Source: Sutterella wadsworthensis 2_1_59BFAA
GTDB taxonomy: Bacteria > Pseudomonadota > Gammaproteobacteria > Burkholderiales > Burkholderiaceae_F
Assembly: GCF_000297775.1 (NCBI RefSeq)
Contig: NZ_JH815516.1
Span: 233,520-297,519 of the forward strand
DNA: 64,000 nt
Direction: 5' to 3'
Position 1 is the first letter of the stretch. Each line of letters begins with the position of its first letter. This document shows positions 35,488-45,242 of this stretch, one piece after another. A model generated the notes under the pieces. The model saw only the letters and a list, made by a program, of their open reading frames with translations. It searched no databases and was not told the DNA's origin. Both the position numbers and the translations under genes were made by a program.

Positions 35488-37563
35488 ATGAAGCGCGTGG
35501 GCGAGCGCGGCGAAGGCCGATTCGAGCGCATCTCCTGGGACGAGGCCCTCAAGACCGTCGCCGACAAGCTTCGCGAGACCGTCGAGAAGTATGGCAACGA
35601 ATCGCTCTATTGGCAGTACTGCTCGGGCCAGCAGTCGCTCGTCAACTCCCGCCGAGCCTGGTGGCGCCTGCTCAATCTCTGCGGCGGTTATCTGAAGTAT
35701 TACGGTTCCTATTCGACTGCTCAGATCTCGGCCGCCTTCCCGATGACCTACGGCGCGAGCCCGTCCTCTGACATCTCGGAAATCGCCAATGCGAAGCTCT
35801 ACGTGACCTTCGGCCACAATCCCGCCGTCACGCGCGGCTCCGGACACGGAAAGTCCTGGCAGATGACCTGCACGCGCGAAGCCGAGGGCGGCAGGAAGCC
35901 GAAGATGATCGTGATCGATCCGATCTACAGCGACACGGCCGTCGCGCATGCCGACGAATGGATCCCGATCCGTCCCGGCACCGACGCGGCGCTCGTGGAG
36001 GCGATTGCCCACGAGCTCATCGTTCACGACCGTGTGGACCACGCGTTCCTCGCCCAATATTGCGTGGGCTACGATGAAGGCACCCTGCCCGCTTCCGCAC
36101 CCAAGGGCTCGGACTACAAGAGCCACATTCTCGGCAGAGGGCCCGACGGCATCGAGAAGACGCCCGAATGGGCCTCCCGCATCACGGGCGTCCCCGTCGA
36201 GACGATCGTGAGGCTCGCCGAGGAGATCGGTACGACGAAGCCCGTCTTCTTCTCACAGGGCTGGGGCCCGCAGCGGCAGGCCAACGGCGAACAGACGAGC
36301 CGTGCCATTGCGATGCTTCCGATCCTCACGGGCAACGTCGGCCTTCCCGGCACGAGCACCGGCCAGCAGGAAGGCAACACGGCCGTGCCCGCAGTCTATC
36401 TGCCGGTCGGCACCAATCCCGTCAAGGCGACGATTCCGTGCTTCCTCTGGACCGATGCCATCGTGCGCGGCAGGGAGATGGATGACGTCCACGACGGCCT
36501 GCGCGGCGTGAAGACGCTCGGCCACGACATCAAGATGATCGTCAATTCGGGCGGCAACACGCTCATCAACCAGCACAGCGATTCGAACAGGACGGACGAA
36601 ATCCTGCGCGACACCTCGAAGTGCGAGTTCATCGTCGTCTGCGACAACATGATGACCCCGTCGGCCCGCTACGCCGACATTCTCCTGCCGGACACGCTCG
36701 GACCCGAAGCGGACGACGTCACGGCCTCAGGCGGCTCCAACGGCGACTCCGCCGCCATCCTGCCGCTTCACAAGGCGGTCGAACCGCAGTGGGAGCAGCG
36801 CCCGACCTGGGAGATCTGCCGCGGCATCGCAAGGCATCTCGGCAAGGAAGAGGCCTTTACCGAAGGAAAGACCCAGCTCGAGTGGATCGAATGGTGCTAC
36901 AACGAAACGCGCCGCAAGATCCCGTCGCTTCCCGACTTCGCGACCTTCTGGAAGACGGGGCCCGCTCACATCCATGATCTTCCCAACGCGGGCATCGCGC
37001 TCAAGGCGTTCCGCAAGGACCCGAAGGCCAATCCTCTCAAAACTCCGTCGGGCAGGATCGAGATCTACTCCGAGCGCCTTGCGAACATCGCGAAGAACTG
37101 GGTGCTTCCCAAGGGCGACGTCATTTCGCCGATTCCGATGTTCGTGCGCACCTGGGAGATGCCGGGCGACGCACTGCAGAAGAAGTATCCGCTCCAATGC
37201 TACGGTTATCACGGCCACGGCCGCATTCACTCGACCTTCCACAACCTGCCCGCACTTCGCGAGCAGTTCCCCGACGAGGTGCTCGTCAACGTGCTCGATG
37301 CAGATGCTCGCGGCATCCGTTCGGGCGACCGCGTGCGCGTCTTCAATGACCGCGGTGCGGTCGAACTTGTGGCGAAGGTGACGCCGCGCATCATTCCGGG
37401 CGTCGTCTCGATTCCGCAGGGCGCGTGGTACAGGCCCGTGATGAAAGACGGCCGAAGGGTCGACGTTGGCGGCAACATCAATACGCTCACGTCGCTTCGC
37501 CCGAGCCCGCTCGCCAAGGGCAATCCGCAGCACACCAACCTCGTCGAGGTCGTCAAGGCTTGA
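35488..37563 (+). pseudogene. dmsA-like molybdopterin oxidoreductase, main part
   Basis: 691 codons of a DMSO-reductase-family catalytic subunit: GEGRFERISWDEALKTVADK, the cofactor regions TFGHNPAVTRGSG and IRPGTDAALVEA, and the C-terminal molydopterin-dinucleotide domain (LQCYGYHGHGRIHSTFHNLP, VRVFNDRGAVELVAKVTPRI). The frame beyond the IS605-type element is intact, but signal, first Fe-S cysteines and start are missing, so no holoenzyme can be exported. The family reduces S-oxides, N-oxides or similar acceptors. dmsB follows 17 bp later; no dmsC anchor gene is present, as the next gene is convergent. Confidence 0.88.
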
Positions 37564-37580
37564 GCAAAAGGAGATAGAAC

Positions 37581-38162
37581 ATGACAAAGCAATACGGTTT
37601 CGTCGTCGACGTCTCGCGCTGCACGGGCTGCAGGACCTGCGCCGTTGCATGCAAGGACGCGCACAATCTGCCCGTCGGCCTCAATCTGCGCCGCGTGCTC
37701 GAAGAAGCTTCGGGCAGCTGGCGTCAGGACCGCATGACGGGCGCCTGGCATCAGGACGTCCGCGCCTGGTACGTCTCGATCGCCTGCAACCACTGCGAGA
37801 ACCCGGCATGCGTCAAGGTCTGCCCGACCAAGGCGCACTACAAGCGCGCCGAGGACGGCCTCGTCGTCATCGACCGCGACAAGTGCATCGGCTGCGGCAT
37901 GTGCGCGCAGGCCTGCCCCTACGGTGCGCCTCAGCTCGATGAAAAGGCCCGCAAGATGATGAAGTGCGACGGCTGCCTCGATCGTCTCGAAAAGGGCGGC
38001 GCGCCCATCTGCGTCGAAGCCTGTCCGCAGCGCGCGATAAGCTTCGGCGAGATCTCCGAACTCAGAAGGACGTTCGGTACGCTCGCCGTGACGCCTCCCC
38101 TGCCCGATCCCGCACAGACCCGTCCCGCACTCGTGATCGTTCCGTCGCCCAAGGCGAAATGA
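37581..38162 (+). CDS. dmsB: DmsB-like four-cluster ferredoxin subunit
   Basis: Protein of 193 residues with four cysteine groups for [4Fe-4S] clusters: CTGCRTCAVAC, CNHCENPACVKVC, CIGCGMCAQACP and CDGCLDRLEKGGAPICVEAC. This is the electron-transfer subunit of DMSO-reductase-type enzymes. AAGGAG lies about nine bases before the ATG. It is still intact although its catalytic partner is broken, so it is probably drifting toward loss unless another catalytic subunit uses it. Confidence 0.92.
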   Translation: MTKQYGFVVDVSRCTGCRTCAVACKDAHNLPVGLNLRRVLEEASGSWRQDRMTGAWHQDVRAWYVSIACNHCENPACVKVCPTKAHYKRAEDGLVVIDRDKCIGCGMCAQACPYGAPQLDEKARKMMKCDGCLDRLEKGGAPICVEACPQRAISFGEISELRRTFGTLAVTPPLPDPAQTRPALVIVPSPKAK

Positions 38163-38210
38163 TCCCGATGCGCAGGGGCTGAGACGGATCCCGGCGTCCC
38201 TTGAAGAAGA

Positions 38211-38249
38211 ACGGCCCGCTTCTCACATTCGAGAGGCGGGCCGTCTTTT
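38211..38249. terminator. Bidirectional terminator
   Basis: ACGGCCCGC (38211-38219) pairs with GCGGGCCGT (38236-38244), followed by CTTTTC, between dmsB and the convergent membrane-protein gene. Confidence 0.8.
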
Positions 38250-38290
38250 CGTGGATCCTTTGAGGCATGCGGGACCGGAGGGACACGTCT

Positions 38291-38959
38291 TCAGAGCTGT
38301 TCTCCGGGCATGAGCACGGGCTTCAGGCGCTTGATGAGCAAGCCCACGGCAAAGGCGGAGACGAGCGTGCCCGCGCCGATTCCGTAAAGATTTCCGAGAA
38401 AGACGAGGCCGACCGCGGCGGCCGCGATGACGCAGCCCACGTCGTTGGCGATCTTGATGATCGGGAACGCACGTCCCGTCACGATCGAGGCGGCAAGCAC
38501 GGCGCCGTCGATCGGCTGGAGGATGAGGCTCGAGCGAAGCTGCAGAAGAATGCCCGCCGCGATGACGACGTTCGCCAGGAGCGAGGCGCTCCAGCACGCA
38601 ACGGCCCCCTCGACGGGGACGCGGGAGAGAACCGCCATCCAGGCGTCGATCATCGCGCTGAAGAGAAGGACCGATGGGAGCTGCAGCCACTGGCGGCGCT
38701 CGAACCTTGAGCCGAGCATCGCGATCTGCGAGAGGAAGAACGCAATGTTGATGATGAAGGTGGACGTCCCGAGCGTGACGCCCATCACGGCCGAGAGCGT
38801 AAGCGGCAGCGTGCTGATGGGCGTGGTGCCGAGATCTGCCCGCGTGATGAGCGCGATGCCGAGCGTGTGCACGGCCATGCCCGTGAGAAGCAGAAGGATT
38901 TGTGCAAGCAGATTTTTCCCGGAATCGGTCCCGTTCGGGCGCTCAATGGGGGTTGTCAT
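38291..38959 (-). CDS. YczE/YyaS/YitT-type membrane protein
   Basis: Protein of 222 residues with five to six hydrophobic helices. The first helix pair (ILLLLTGMAVHTLGIALITR, then ADLGTTPISTLPLTLS) has the D-x-G-x-x-P feature of this widespread uncharacterised family. The function is unknown; transport is a common guess. The ATG at 38959 is used; a TTG four codons earlier is possible and neither has a clear ribosome site. It diverges from the SDR gene at 39097. Confidence 0.7.
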   Translation of the reverse strand: MTTPIERPNGTDSGKNLLAQILLLLTGMAVHTLGIALITRADLGTTPISTLPLTLSAVMGVTLGTSTFIINIAFFLSQIAMLGSRFERRQWLQLPSVLLFSAMIDAWMAVLSRVPVEGAVACWSASLLANVVIAAGILLQLRSSLILQPIDGAVLAASIVTGRAFPIIKIANDVGCVIAAAAVGLVFLGNLYGIGAGTLVSAFAVGLLIKRLKPVLMPGEQL

Positions 38960-39096
38960 GCGATGGCTCAATGTCTCTAGGTTGTTTGCCGTATGGGACT
39001 ATCCCGTGTTGGCGTCTTACCGCCTCGAAGGGGCGGGCGTTGGGGCGCAAGCCGTTGTACACTTGCGGCATCCATGCATTCTAGTGAGTCAGATCG

Positions 39097-39876
39097 ATGC
39101 CAGACCACATTCAGCCGCTCGCCGTCATTACAGGCGCCTCGAGCGGCATCGGCCGGGAGCTCGCGAAGCTCGCAGCCCAGAAGGGCTACCGGCTTCTTCT
39201 CATCGCCCGCAACATGCGCGCTCTTGAAGTGCTGAGCCGCGACCTGAGGACCGAAACCCACCTGCTCGCGCTCGACCTGACGGCGGCGGGTGCGGTCGAC
39301 CAGATCTCGAGCTGGCTCTCGGATCGGCAGATCGTGCCGGAGATCTTCATCAACAACGCGGGCTTCGGTGCCTTCGGTCCTGCGTCCGACATGGACGAGG
39401 CGATGTTGAAGAAGATGATCAGGCTCAACGTCATGGCGCTCACTAGCCTCTCGCTTCGCATGGCGCGCCGCATGAAGCGCGAGGGCCGCGGCAGGATCAT
39501 GAACGTGGCCTCCACGGCCGCCTTTCAGCCCTGCCCCTACCTCGGCGTCTACGGCGCCACCAAGAGCTACGTGCTCTCCTTCACCGAGTCGCTCGCAGAG
39601 GAGCTCAAGGGCTCGGGCGTCACCGTCACCGCCTTCTGTCCCGGCCCCACGCGCACGCAGTTCGGTGTGACCGCGGGCCTCTCGCAGGAAAGCCCCTTCG
39701 ATCGCCTCTCCGCCGACCCCGAACGCGTGGCCGAAACGGGCTTCAAGGGCATGATGGCGGGCCGCGTCGTCGTACTCGACGGCGCAGCCAACCGCTTCGG
39801 CGCCTTCATGACTCGATTTCTTCCCCGCTGCCTCGTGCGCAGGATCGCGGGCGGAATGCTCGCTAAGTTAAAATAA
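39097..39876 (+). CDS. Short-chain dehydrogenase/reductase
   Basis: Protein of 259 residues with the complete SDR signature: cofactor loop TGASSGIGRELAK (residues 13-25), INNAGFGAFG, catalytic serine in NVASTAAF, and YGATK (Tyr-x-x-x-Lys). It resembles the DltE/YqjQ-like 'short-subunit' SDRs; the substrate is unknown. It stands alone, with a clear terminator after it. The start ATG is chosen because it begins the Rossmann strand at the expected distance. Confidence 0.88.
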   Translation: MPDHIQPLAVITGASSGIGRELAKLAAQKGYRLLLIARNMRALEVLSRDLRTETHLLALDLTAAGAVDQISSWLSDRQIVPEIFINNAGFGAFGPASDMDEAMLKKMIRLNVMALTSLSLRMARRMKREGRGRIMNVASTAAFQPCPYLGVYGATKSYVLSFTESLAEELKGSGVTVTAFCPGPTRTQFGVTAGLSQESPFDRLSADPERVAETGFKGMMAGRVVVLDGAANRFGAFMTRFLPRCLVRRIAGGMLAKLK

Positions 39877-39937
39877 CAGCGCCGAAACGGTCGAACGCTT
39901 CAGAAAGACCCCGACGGCTTTCGAAGGCGGAATGAAC

Positions 39938-39980
39938 AAAGGGACCCATGTCCATCAGGATTCGGGTCCCTTCCTTTTTG
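39938..39980. terminator. Bidirectional terminator
   Basis: GGGACCC (39941-39947) with GGGTCCC (39964-39970) and a T-rich exit (CTTTTT). It lies between the SDR gene and a convergent membrane-protein gene. Confidence 0.75.
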
Positions 39981-39995
39981 CGGGCTGCGGCCTTG

Positions 39996-40649
39996 TCAGG
40001 CGGTCTTGATGCCGGCTTCCTTCTGTAGGCGTTCGGCGCGGGCCCTGCGGCGGCGCATTCGCAGGCAGTTGCCTGCATAGAAGGCGGCGCTCGTGAAGAT
40101 CATCATGTAGGCGAGAAGTTCGGTGGATTCTTCTGAGAGGGTCTTCACCGAATAAAGGCCCGAGCAGGCCTCGCCCGCATAGGCGAGCCAGAGCGTCTGC
40201 ATGCCGTAGAGGCGCGAGTAGACGAGCAGGATCGCTACGCCCGCGCACATGATCGGAAAGGCGCGGTGGCCGATGAAGTGGGCAAGTCCCGGAATGACGG
40301 TGCCGAGCCCCGCGGCCTTCACGGCCCAGACGACACCGCAGAGCCAGACGAGCTCGCAGTAGACCCAGGCGTGGCCGATCCAACCGTCGAGCTCCCGGAT
40401 GAAGAGCGCGACGAGAAAGCCGCCGACGAGCCACAGCCCGCCCGAGAGTTCCTTCTCAAGCGACGCGGTCCTGAGCGTGAAGATCGCCGCCGAAAGGAGC
40501 AGCGCTTCCTGGCCCAGCTCGATCAGACTCTCGACGGGGACGCTTACCCTGAGGTTCAGGACGTAGAGGCCGTAGGCGGACGCGCTCAGCAACGCACAGA
40601 AAAGAAACTGACCGATCCCAAGCAGGATCGTGCGGATTTCGGACTTCAT
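39996..40649 (-). CDS. Hypothetical multi-pass membrane protein
   Basis: Protein of 217 residues with about five to six hydrophobic helices (for example ILLGIGQFLFCALLSASAYG, and FPIMCAGVAILLVYSRLYGM) and a basic C-terminal tail (RMRRRRARAERLQ). I do not recognise the family. Two conserved-looking polar segments (RELDGWIGHAW, ESTELLAYMMIF) lie between helices. The ATG at 40649 has no clear ribosome site. Neighbours are the SDR gene and hydE, with no obvious link. Confidence 0.7.
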   Translation of the reverse strand: MKSEIRTILLGIGQFLFCALLSASAYGLYVLNLRVSVPVESLIELGQEALLLSAAIFTLRTASLEKELSGGLWLVGGFLVALFIRELDGWIGHAWVYCELVWLCGVVWAVKAAGLGTVIPGLAHFIGHRAFPIMCAGVAILLVYSRLYGMQTLWLAYAGEACSGLYSVKTLSEESTELLAYMMIFTSAAFYAGNCLRMRRRRARAERLQKEAGIKTA

Positions 40650-40856
40650 GAGGGCGGGATTTGATTCTTGGGTCTTGCTCGGGTTAACCCGAGTTTTTGG
40701 GAAACCGTCCATTCTACCTGGCGGCGCGAAAACGTCAATACCCGTTCGCTCATTCCCGCTCTCCCCGTCTGCAAAGTTTTCTCGCCCAGCGGGAGCCCTG
40801 CTTTCGACTGCTGCACGGGCGGACTGAAAATGCCCTGTGGATGAGGAACGTAGGGG

Positions 40857-40886
40857 TGAAAAAAGCCCCGCTCGGGGCGGGGCTTT
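40857..40886 (-). terminator. Terminator after hydE
   Basis: AAAGCCCCGC (40862-40871) pairs with GCGGGGCTTT (40877-40886) and exits into TTTTTT on the minus strand, 55 bp past the hydE stop. Confidence 0.85.
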
Positions 40887-40940
40887 GCCGGAGGCCGGGA
40901 ACACGGGGAGCCGCGGCGGGATTTCGGGCAGGTGTTGTTT

Positions 40941-42146
40941 TCACGCAACTTTTCCCGCAGCGATGGGGATGATCCTGCGGCCTTCGAGGGTCTTGGTACG
41001 CAGGCCCTCGGGTACGGCCTCGTCGGGGCGGCCGTTGCGGCGCAGCCACCTGCGGGAGCTTCCGCTCATGTTCCAGCCGACGCTGCGGCCGATAGGGCGC
41101 AGACGGTTTTCGAGGCAGGAGGCGCACTGGGTGGGCTCGTCGTCAAGGCAGGGCTTGTTGTCGTAGAGCTGGTAGCCCTCGCGGTACTGCTGTGGCGAGA
41201 GGTTGGGCATCACGACGTTGGCGCCGTAGGAGACGCCGAGCTCGCGGCCGTCGTCGCGGATGGCCTGAAGGGCCGTGGCGGCGGCGATGTTGACGGGGCC
41301 GAGCACGAGGCGCGTGACGGCGATCATGTTGAGGGCAAGCTGAAGGAGCGCCTTGGGCTCCATCTGGCCGTATTCCTGAAGCTCCCCGCCCTCGCTCATG
41401 AGGTAGGGGCCCATGCCGATCATGTCGACGTCGAACTGCTGGAAGGTGCGGATGTCGCGGCAGAGGTCCTCGAGCGACTGGCCGGGAATGCCGATCATGA
41501 CGCCCGTGCCCACCTGATAGCCCGCCTCGCGAAGGTCGCGAAGCATGCGGAAGCGGTTCTGAAGCTCCTTCTCATGGTCGCCGCGGGCGCCGTGAAGGAC
41601 CTTGAAGAGCTCGGGGTTCGAGGTCTCGAATCTGGCGAGGTACCTGAGATTCGAGGGATTGCCCGAGGCCTTTGCGAGACGGCGGTAGGTCTCGATCGTC
41701 TGCTCGCCGAGCGAGAGCGTCACGCCCACGCCGTCGGGGAGCTTCTCCGAGACCGTGGCCTCGTGGATCGCCTCAAGGCACGATTCGACGAAGGCGATGT
41801 ACTTCTCGTCGCGGCGCTCGCCCGACTGAAGGCAGATCGAGCCGTAGCCCTGATCGGCGGCCCATTTCGCGGCCGCGACGATCTCCTCCTTCGACATCGT
41901 GTAGCGCTCGACGTCGTGGTTCTCGCGACGAATGCCGCAGTAGCGGCAGCTCGCCGTGCAGATGTTCGAAAACTCGATGAGGCCGCGGTAGTACACGAAG
42001 CTGCCCATCAGCTCCGTCGTCCTGTCGTAGGCGGTCTTGCGCAGGAGCTCGCACTCCTCGGGATCCGTGAGGCCGAGAAGATGAACGATGTCGGCGTCCG
42101 ACAGTTCTTCATGGGAGAGGATTTCACGCGTCTGCTCGATGGACAT
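40941..42146 (-). CDS. hydE: HydE, radical SAM maturase of [FeFe]-hydrogenase
   Basis: Protein of 401 residues. The radical-SAM cluster motif is CTASCRYCGIR (CxxxCxxC), preceded by the HydE-typical IEFSNI. Other diagnostic blocks are GVTLSLGEQTIETYRRL, ARFETSNPELFKVLH, TGVMIGIPGQSLEDL, NIAAATALQAI and GANVVMPNLSP. HydE helps build the H-cluster with HydF and HydG, neither of which is in the window, and no hydrogenase gene is seen. AGGAG lies nine bases before the ATG. The related PylB and BioB families were considered and fit less well. It is monocistronic with a strong terminator. Confidence 0.85.
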   Translation of the reverse strand: MSIEQTREILSHEELSDADIVHLLGLTDPEECELLRKTAYDRTTELMGSFVYYRGLIEFSNICTASCRYCGIRRENHDVERYTMSKEEIVAAAKWAADQGYGSICLQSGERRDEKYIAFVESCLEAIHEATVSEKLPDGVGVTLSLGEQTIETYRRLAKASGNPSNLRYLARFETSNPELFKVLHGARGDHEKELQNRFRMLRDLREAGYQVGTGVMIGIPGQSLEDLCRDIRTFQQFDVDMIGMGPYLMSEGGELQEYGQMEPKALLQLALNMIAVTRLVLGPVNIAAATALQAIRDDGRELGVSYGANVVMPNLSPQQYREGYQLYDNKPCLDDEPTQCASCLENRLRPIGRSVGWNMSGSSRRWLRRNGRPDEAVPEGLRTKTLEGRRIIPIAAGKVA

Positions 42147-42246
42147 TGGGGTTGCTCCTAGTATGAGAGGCACATTATGCACGATCGGGACGGCTGGCGA
42201 AATACTCCCGATGGAGGGGGCGGCGCGTGCGCCGCACACTGAAAGT

Positions 42247-42280
42247 GCAAAAGCCCCGAGCGCGGAGCGGACGGGGCTTC
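42247..42280 (-). terminator. Terminator after small secreted protein gene
   Basis: AAGCCCCG (42251-42258) with CGGGGCTT (42272-42279), exiting into TTTTGC on the minus strand. Confidence 0.7.
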
Positions 42281-42301
42281 GAATGAGGCGGGGCTGATGG
42301 A

Positions 42302-42667
42302 TCAGCGGCGCTTGAGGTAGCAGCAGTTCTTCGGGAGCTTGCCGCGGACGTCCTGCACGAGGCGGCCGTCGTCGGAGACCTTGAGCACCATGTAGGGGCC
42401 GGTCTTGGCGTCGACGAGGGTCATGACGCCTTCCTTCACCGTGACGGTGCCGGCGGACTGGGCGGCGCCGTTGACGTCGGTCTGGAAGAGCACGAAGCAG
42501 CCGTACTTGTCGATGCTCAGATTCGTCTTCGTGGGATTGCCCTCGGCCGTGCAGAGGCGGCCGCGCCACTGGCCCTCAAGCTCGACCACCTCGGGAGGCG
42601 GCGCGGCGAAGGCGGTGGAAAGCGTAAGGGCGGCTGCAAGCGCGGCGGCGGTGCGCAGGATGGACAT
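42302..42667 (-). CDS. Small secreted protein of unknown function
   Basis: Protein of 121 residues with a signal peptide (MSILRTAAALAAALTLSTAF, cleaved after AFA). The mature part is a compact beta-rich domain (VVELEGQWRGRLCTAEG; GTVTVKEGVMTLVDAKTGPY) with three cysteines (CTAE and a CC pair near the end). The WRGRLC start recalls small lipocalin-like or DUF-type periplasmic proteins, but I cannot assign a family. The ATG at 42667 has AGAGGAAG about ten bases ahead. It is followed by its own terminator. Confidence 0.65.
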   Translation of the reverse strand: MSILRTAAALAAALTLSTAFAAPPPEVVELEGQWRGRLCTAEGNPTKTNLSIDKYGCFVLFQTDVNGAAQSAGTVTVKEGVMTLVDAKTGPYMVLKVSDDGRLVQDVRGKLPKNCCYLKRR

Positions 42668-42879
42668 CTTCTTTTTCTTCCTCTTCAATTGGGTTGGTCT
42701 TGCCTGGAGGCGCCGGACGCGGATGTCCGGGAGGCACTGCCTCCATCATTCAATCGATTATGCACGCCTTCGATTATCCGACGCTGAAGCCCCGTCGTCC
42801 AAAGACGAACCCGCCGGCCCGTGAGGACCGGCGGGGTGTTTCCGGCGAGCGTCAAGGGATTACAGTCCCCTCAGGCGCC

Positions 42880-43320
42880 TTACCAGACCCGGCGTGCGCT
42901 GATGGTGTAGCGGTAGTTTTCACGGATGTCTCCGCCCGCGATCTTTTCAAGGTCAGCCCAGACGAAGGCGTTGGGTGCGAGCTTGAAGTTCGCGCCGACG
43001 GCGTACTCGCTCCAACCGCCGTCAAGTTCGGTGCGGAAGGACTCGACCCTGCCCGCGTCGGCGACGGCATGGTATTCGTCCTCGCCCATCATCTCCCAGG
43101 CGCCCGAAACACGGGCGTAGAAGGTGCTCTTCTCGTTCGGGAACTCAAGGCCCGCGCGCACGCCCACGCGTCCGATCAGGCTCTGATAGTCGTCCTGGTG
43201 AACCGTGAAGCTGCGGCCCGCACGGAAGTCGTCGCCTTCGACCCAGGCCCAGGTGAGCGCGGCCTGAGGTTCGACGAAGAGACGCTCGGCGGGCTTGAAA
43301 GCGGCGCGAGCAAAAGAAAA
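42880..43320 (-). pseudogene. Autotransporter beta-barrel fragment
   Basis: About 147 codons homologous to the C-terminal half of an autotransporter barrel (RLFVEPQAALTWAWVEGDDF; DDYQSLIGRVGVRAGLEFPN; YAVGANFKLAPNAFVWADLE). It ends as a barrel should except that the last residue is Trp-like (SARRVW). Upstream of 43320 the homology stops abruptly, with no passenger, signal or start, so this is a relic left by deletion. It resembles the barrels at 19485 and 59508. Confidence 0.8.
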
Positions 43321-43569
43321 CGTCTGGGGGACATGCGTTTCTGACGCTATTGTATTTCTTTTTCGCCACGCTCGCGCTGAGGCTGACGTCATGTGTTTCC
43401 GTTGCAATTGCGGCATGTCGGCCATGAATCATCTCCATCATCACTGGCAATTGGGGACGTCGGTCGCACAGGCTTTGTGGGCCGAAAAACCGAATTCGGG
43501 ATTTTCCGTACAATAGAGCCTTCGGTCTCTGCCTGACGGAGGCCGTCCTTCCATCCTCAAGGACTACAA

Positions 43570-45128
43570 ATGAATCCCACTCCCCCGCAAGCTGCAGGAA
43601 GCCTCAACCGCTTCCTCAACGCCATTGAGGCGGCAGGCAACAAGCTGCCGCACATCACGATGCTCTTCATTTGGGCCTCGTGATCACGCTCGTGATCTCG
43701 CTCGCGCTCTCCTACGTCTCGTTCGACTACAGGCATCCGTCCACGGGTGCCGTGATCGCCGTGACGAACATGCTCGCCCCCGCGAACCTGCTTGAACTGG
43801 TCGTAAATTCCGTGAAGAACTTCATGGGCTTCCCGCCGCTGGGCATCACGCTCGTGGCGACGCTCGGCATCGGCATCGCCGAGGGATCGGGCTTCATCCA
43901 CACGCTTCTCAGGAAGCTGATGAGCTACATCCCGCGCGCCGCGCTCACGCCGGCCGTCGTGATCGTCTCGATCCTCTGCCATGTGGCGAGCGACTCGGTG
44001 TACGTGATCCTCATGCCGCTTGCAGCCCTGATGTTCTATTGTGCGGGCCGTCATCCGCTCGCGGGCGTGGCCTGCTCGTTCGCCGGTCTCTCGGGCGGCT
44101 TCACGGCCTCCTACACGCCGTCCGTGATCGACCCCGTCATGCAGTCCTTCACCCAGGCCGCCGCCCAGACGCTCGATGCGTCCTACTCGGTGAACGTGCT
44201 CTGCAACTACTTCTTCGCGCTCGGCGGCACCTTCTTCGTGATCGCCGCCTGCTGGTACGTGACCGACAAGATCGTCGAGCCGCGCCTCTGGGCCACGATG
44301 CCGCTCGACAAGGGCCTCGAGAACGATCCCGACCTCAGGATCACGCCCGTGAGCGCCCTTGAGAACAGCGCCTACCGCAAGGCCTGCACGGTCTTCCTCG
44401 GCCTCGCCGCCCTGCTCTTCGTGCTCTGCTGGCCCGAAGGCTCCATGCTGCGCGCGCCCGACGGCTCCCTCACGAGCCCGAAGGCCCCCGTCATGCAGGC
44501 CATCGTTCCGCTCATCTTCATCTTCTTCTCGCTCCCCGGCATCGTCTACGGCTACGCCGCAGGCACCTTCAAGTCCTCGTCCGACGTGATCAAGTCGATG
44601 GAAGAGGTCATGAAGATGCTGCTCGGCTTCATGGTGTTCGCCTTCTTCGCCGCCCAGTTCCTCTACGTCTTCGGCAAGTCTGGCATCGGCACGCTGCTCG
44701 CCATCTCGGGCGCCGAGTTCCTCAAGGACCTCGGAATGCCGTCGGCGGGCTCGCTGCTGGGCATCATCATCTTCACCGGCATGCTCAACCTTCTCATCAC
44801 CTCGGCGACCTCCAAGTGGGCGATCCTTTCGACCATCTTCGTCCCGATGCTGATGATGCTCGGCATCTCGCCTGAGCTCACCCAGGCCGCCTTCCGCGTG
44901 TCCGACTCGGCCGTGAACGTCTGCACCCCGATGTTCCCGTTCTATCCGCTCCTCATCATGTACTGCCAGAAGTACTGCAAGCAGGCGGGCGTCGGCACTC
45001 TGAGCTCGATGATGATCCCCTACACCCTCGCGCTCCTCGTCGCGCTTACCTTCGTGCTCTACGCCTTCTGGGGCATCGGCATCCCGATCGGCTTCGATTC
45101 GGGCTACGTCTACCCGCCCGTGAAGTAA
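43570..45128 (+). pseudogene. abgT: AbgT-type aminobenzoyl-glutamate transporter, frameshifted
   Basis: The ATG at 43570 begins an AbgT-like N-terminus (LNRFLNAIEAAGNKLPHITM), but the frame stops at TGA 43681-43683. From about 43671 another frame continues as LGLVITLVISLALSY and the rest of the transporter (FMGFPPLGITLVATLGIGIA; ILCHVASDSVYVILMPLAAL; TDKIVEPRLW; VCTPMFPFYPLLIMY). The shift sits inside the first membrane helix (FIW/LGLV) and fits a small deletion, possibly 4 nt. The family imports p-aminobenzoyl-glutamate, a folate breakdown product. A TTG at 43671 could only make a protein missing most of helix 1. pepT follows, and a broken abgA is at 58125. Confidence 0.85.
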
Positions 45129-45242
45129 GAGGCGCACCGCGCCCTGCCCGCACCCCGTCGAGGACGCCTCCCTTTCGGCTCCCGGCGGGGTTTCTCATGC
45201 AAAACCGATTTTTCTGCAATCCAAGAAAAAAGGACCGTCGTC

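Noticed and set aside
35467-37563. Intact dmsA-like gene starting at MFPCGIS (35467)
   Set aside because: The first seven codons belong to the IS605-type element end; homology starts at 35488 and the true N-terminal part is before the element at 33547.
40941-42146. PylB and a pyrrolysine system explaining the in-frame TAG codons
   Set aside because: The radical-SAM protein carries HydE-specific blocks, no pylS, pylC or pylD is seen, and TAG serves as normal stop for genes ending at 24152 and 24834. The TAG sites would need different amino acids.
43671-45128. abgT as a functional gene from the TTG at 43671
   Set aside because: It would lack most of the first membrane helix, and the upstream frame clearly encodes the missing N-terminus with its own ATG.
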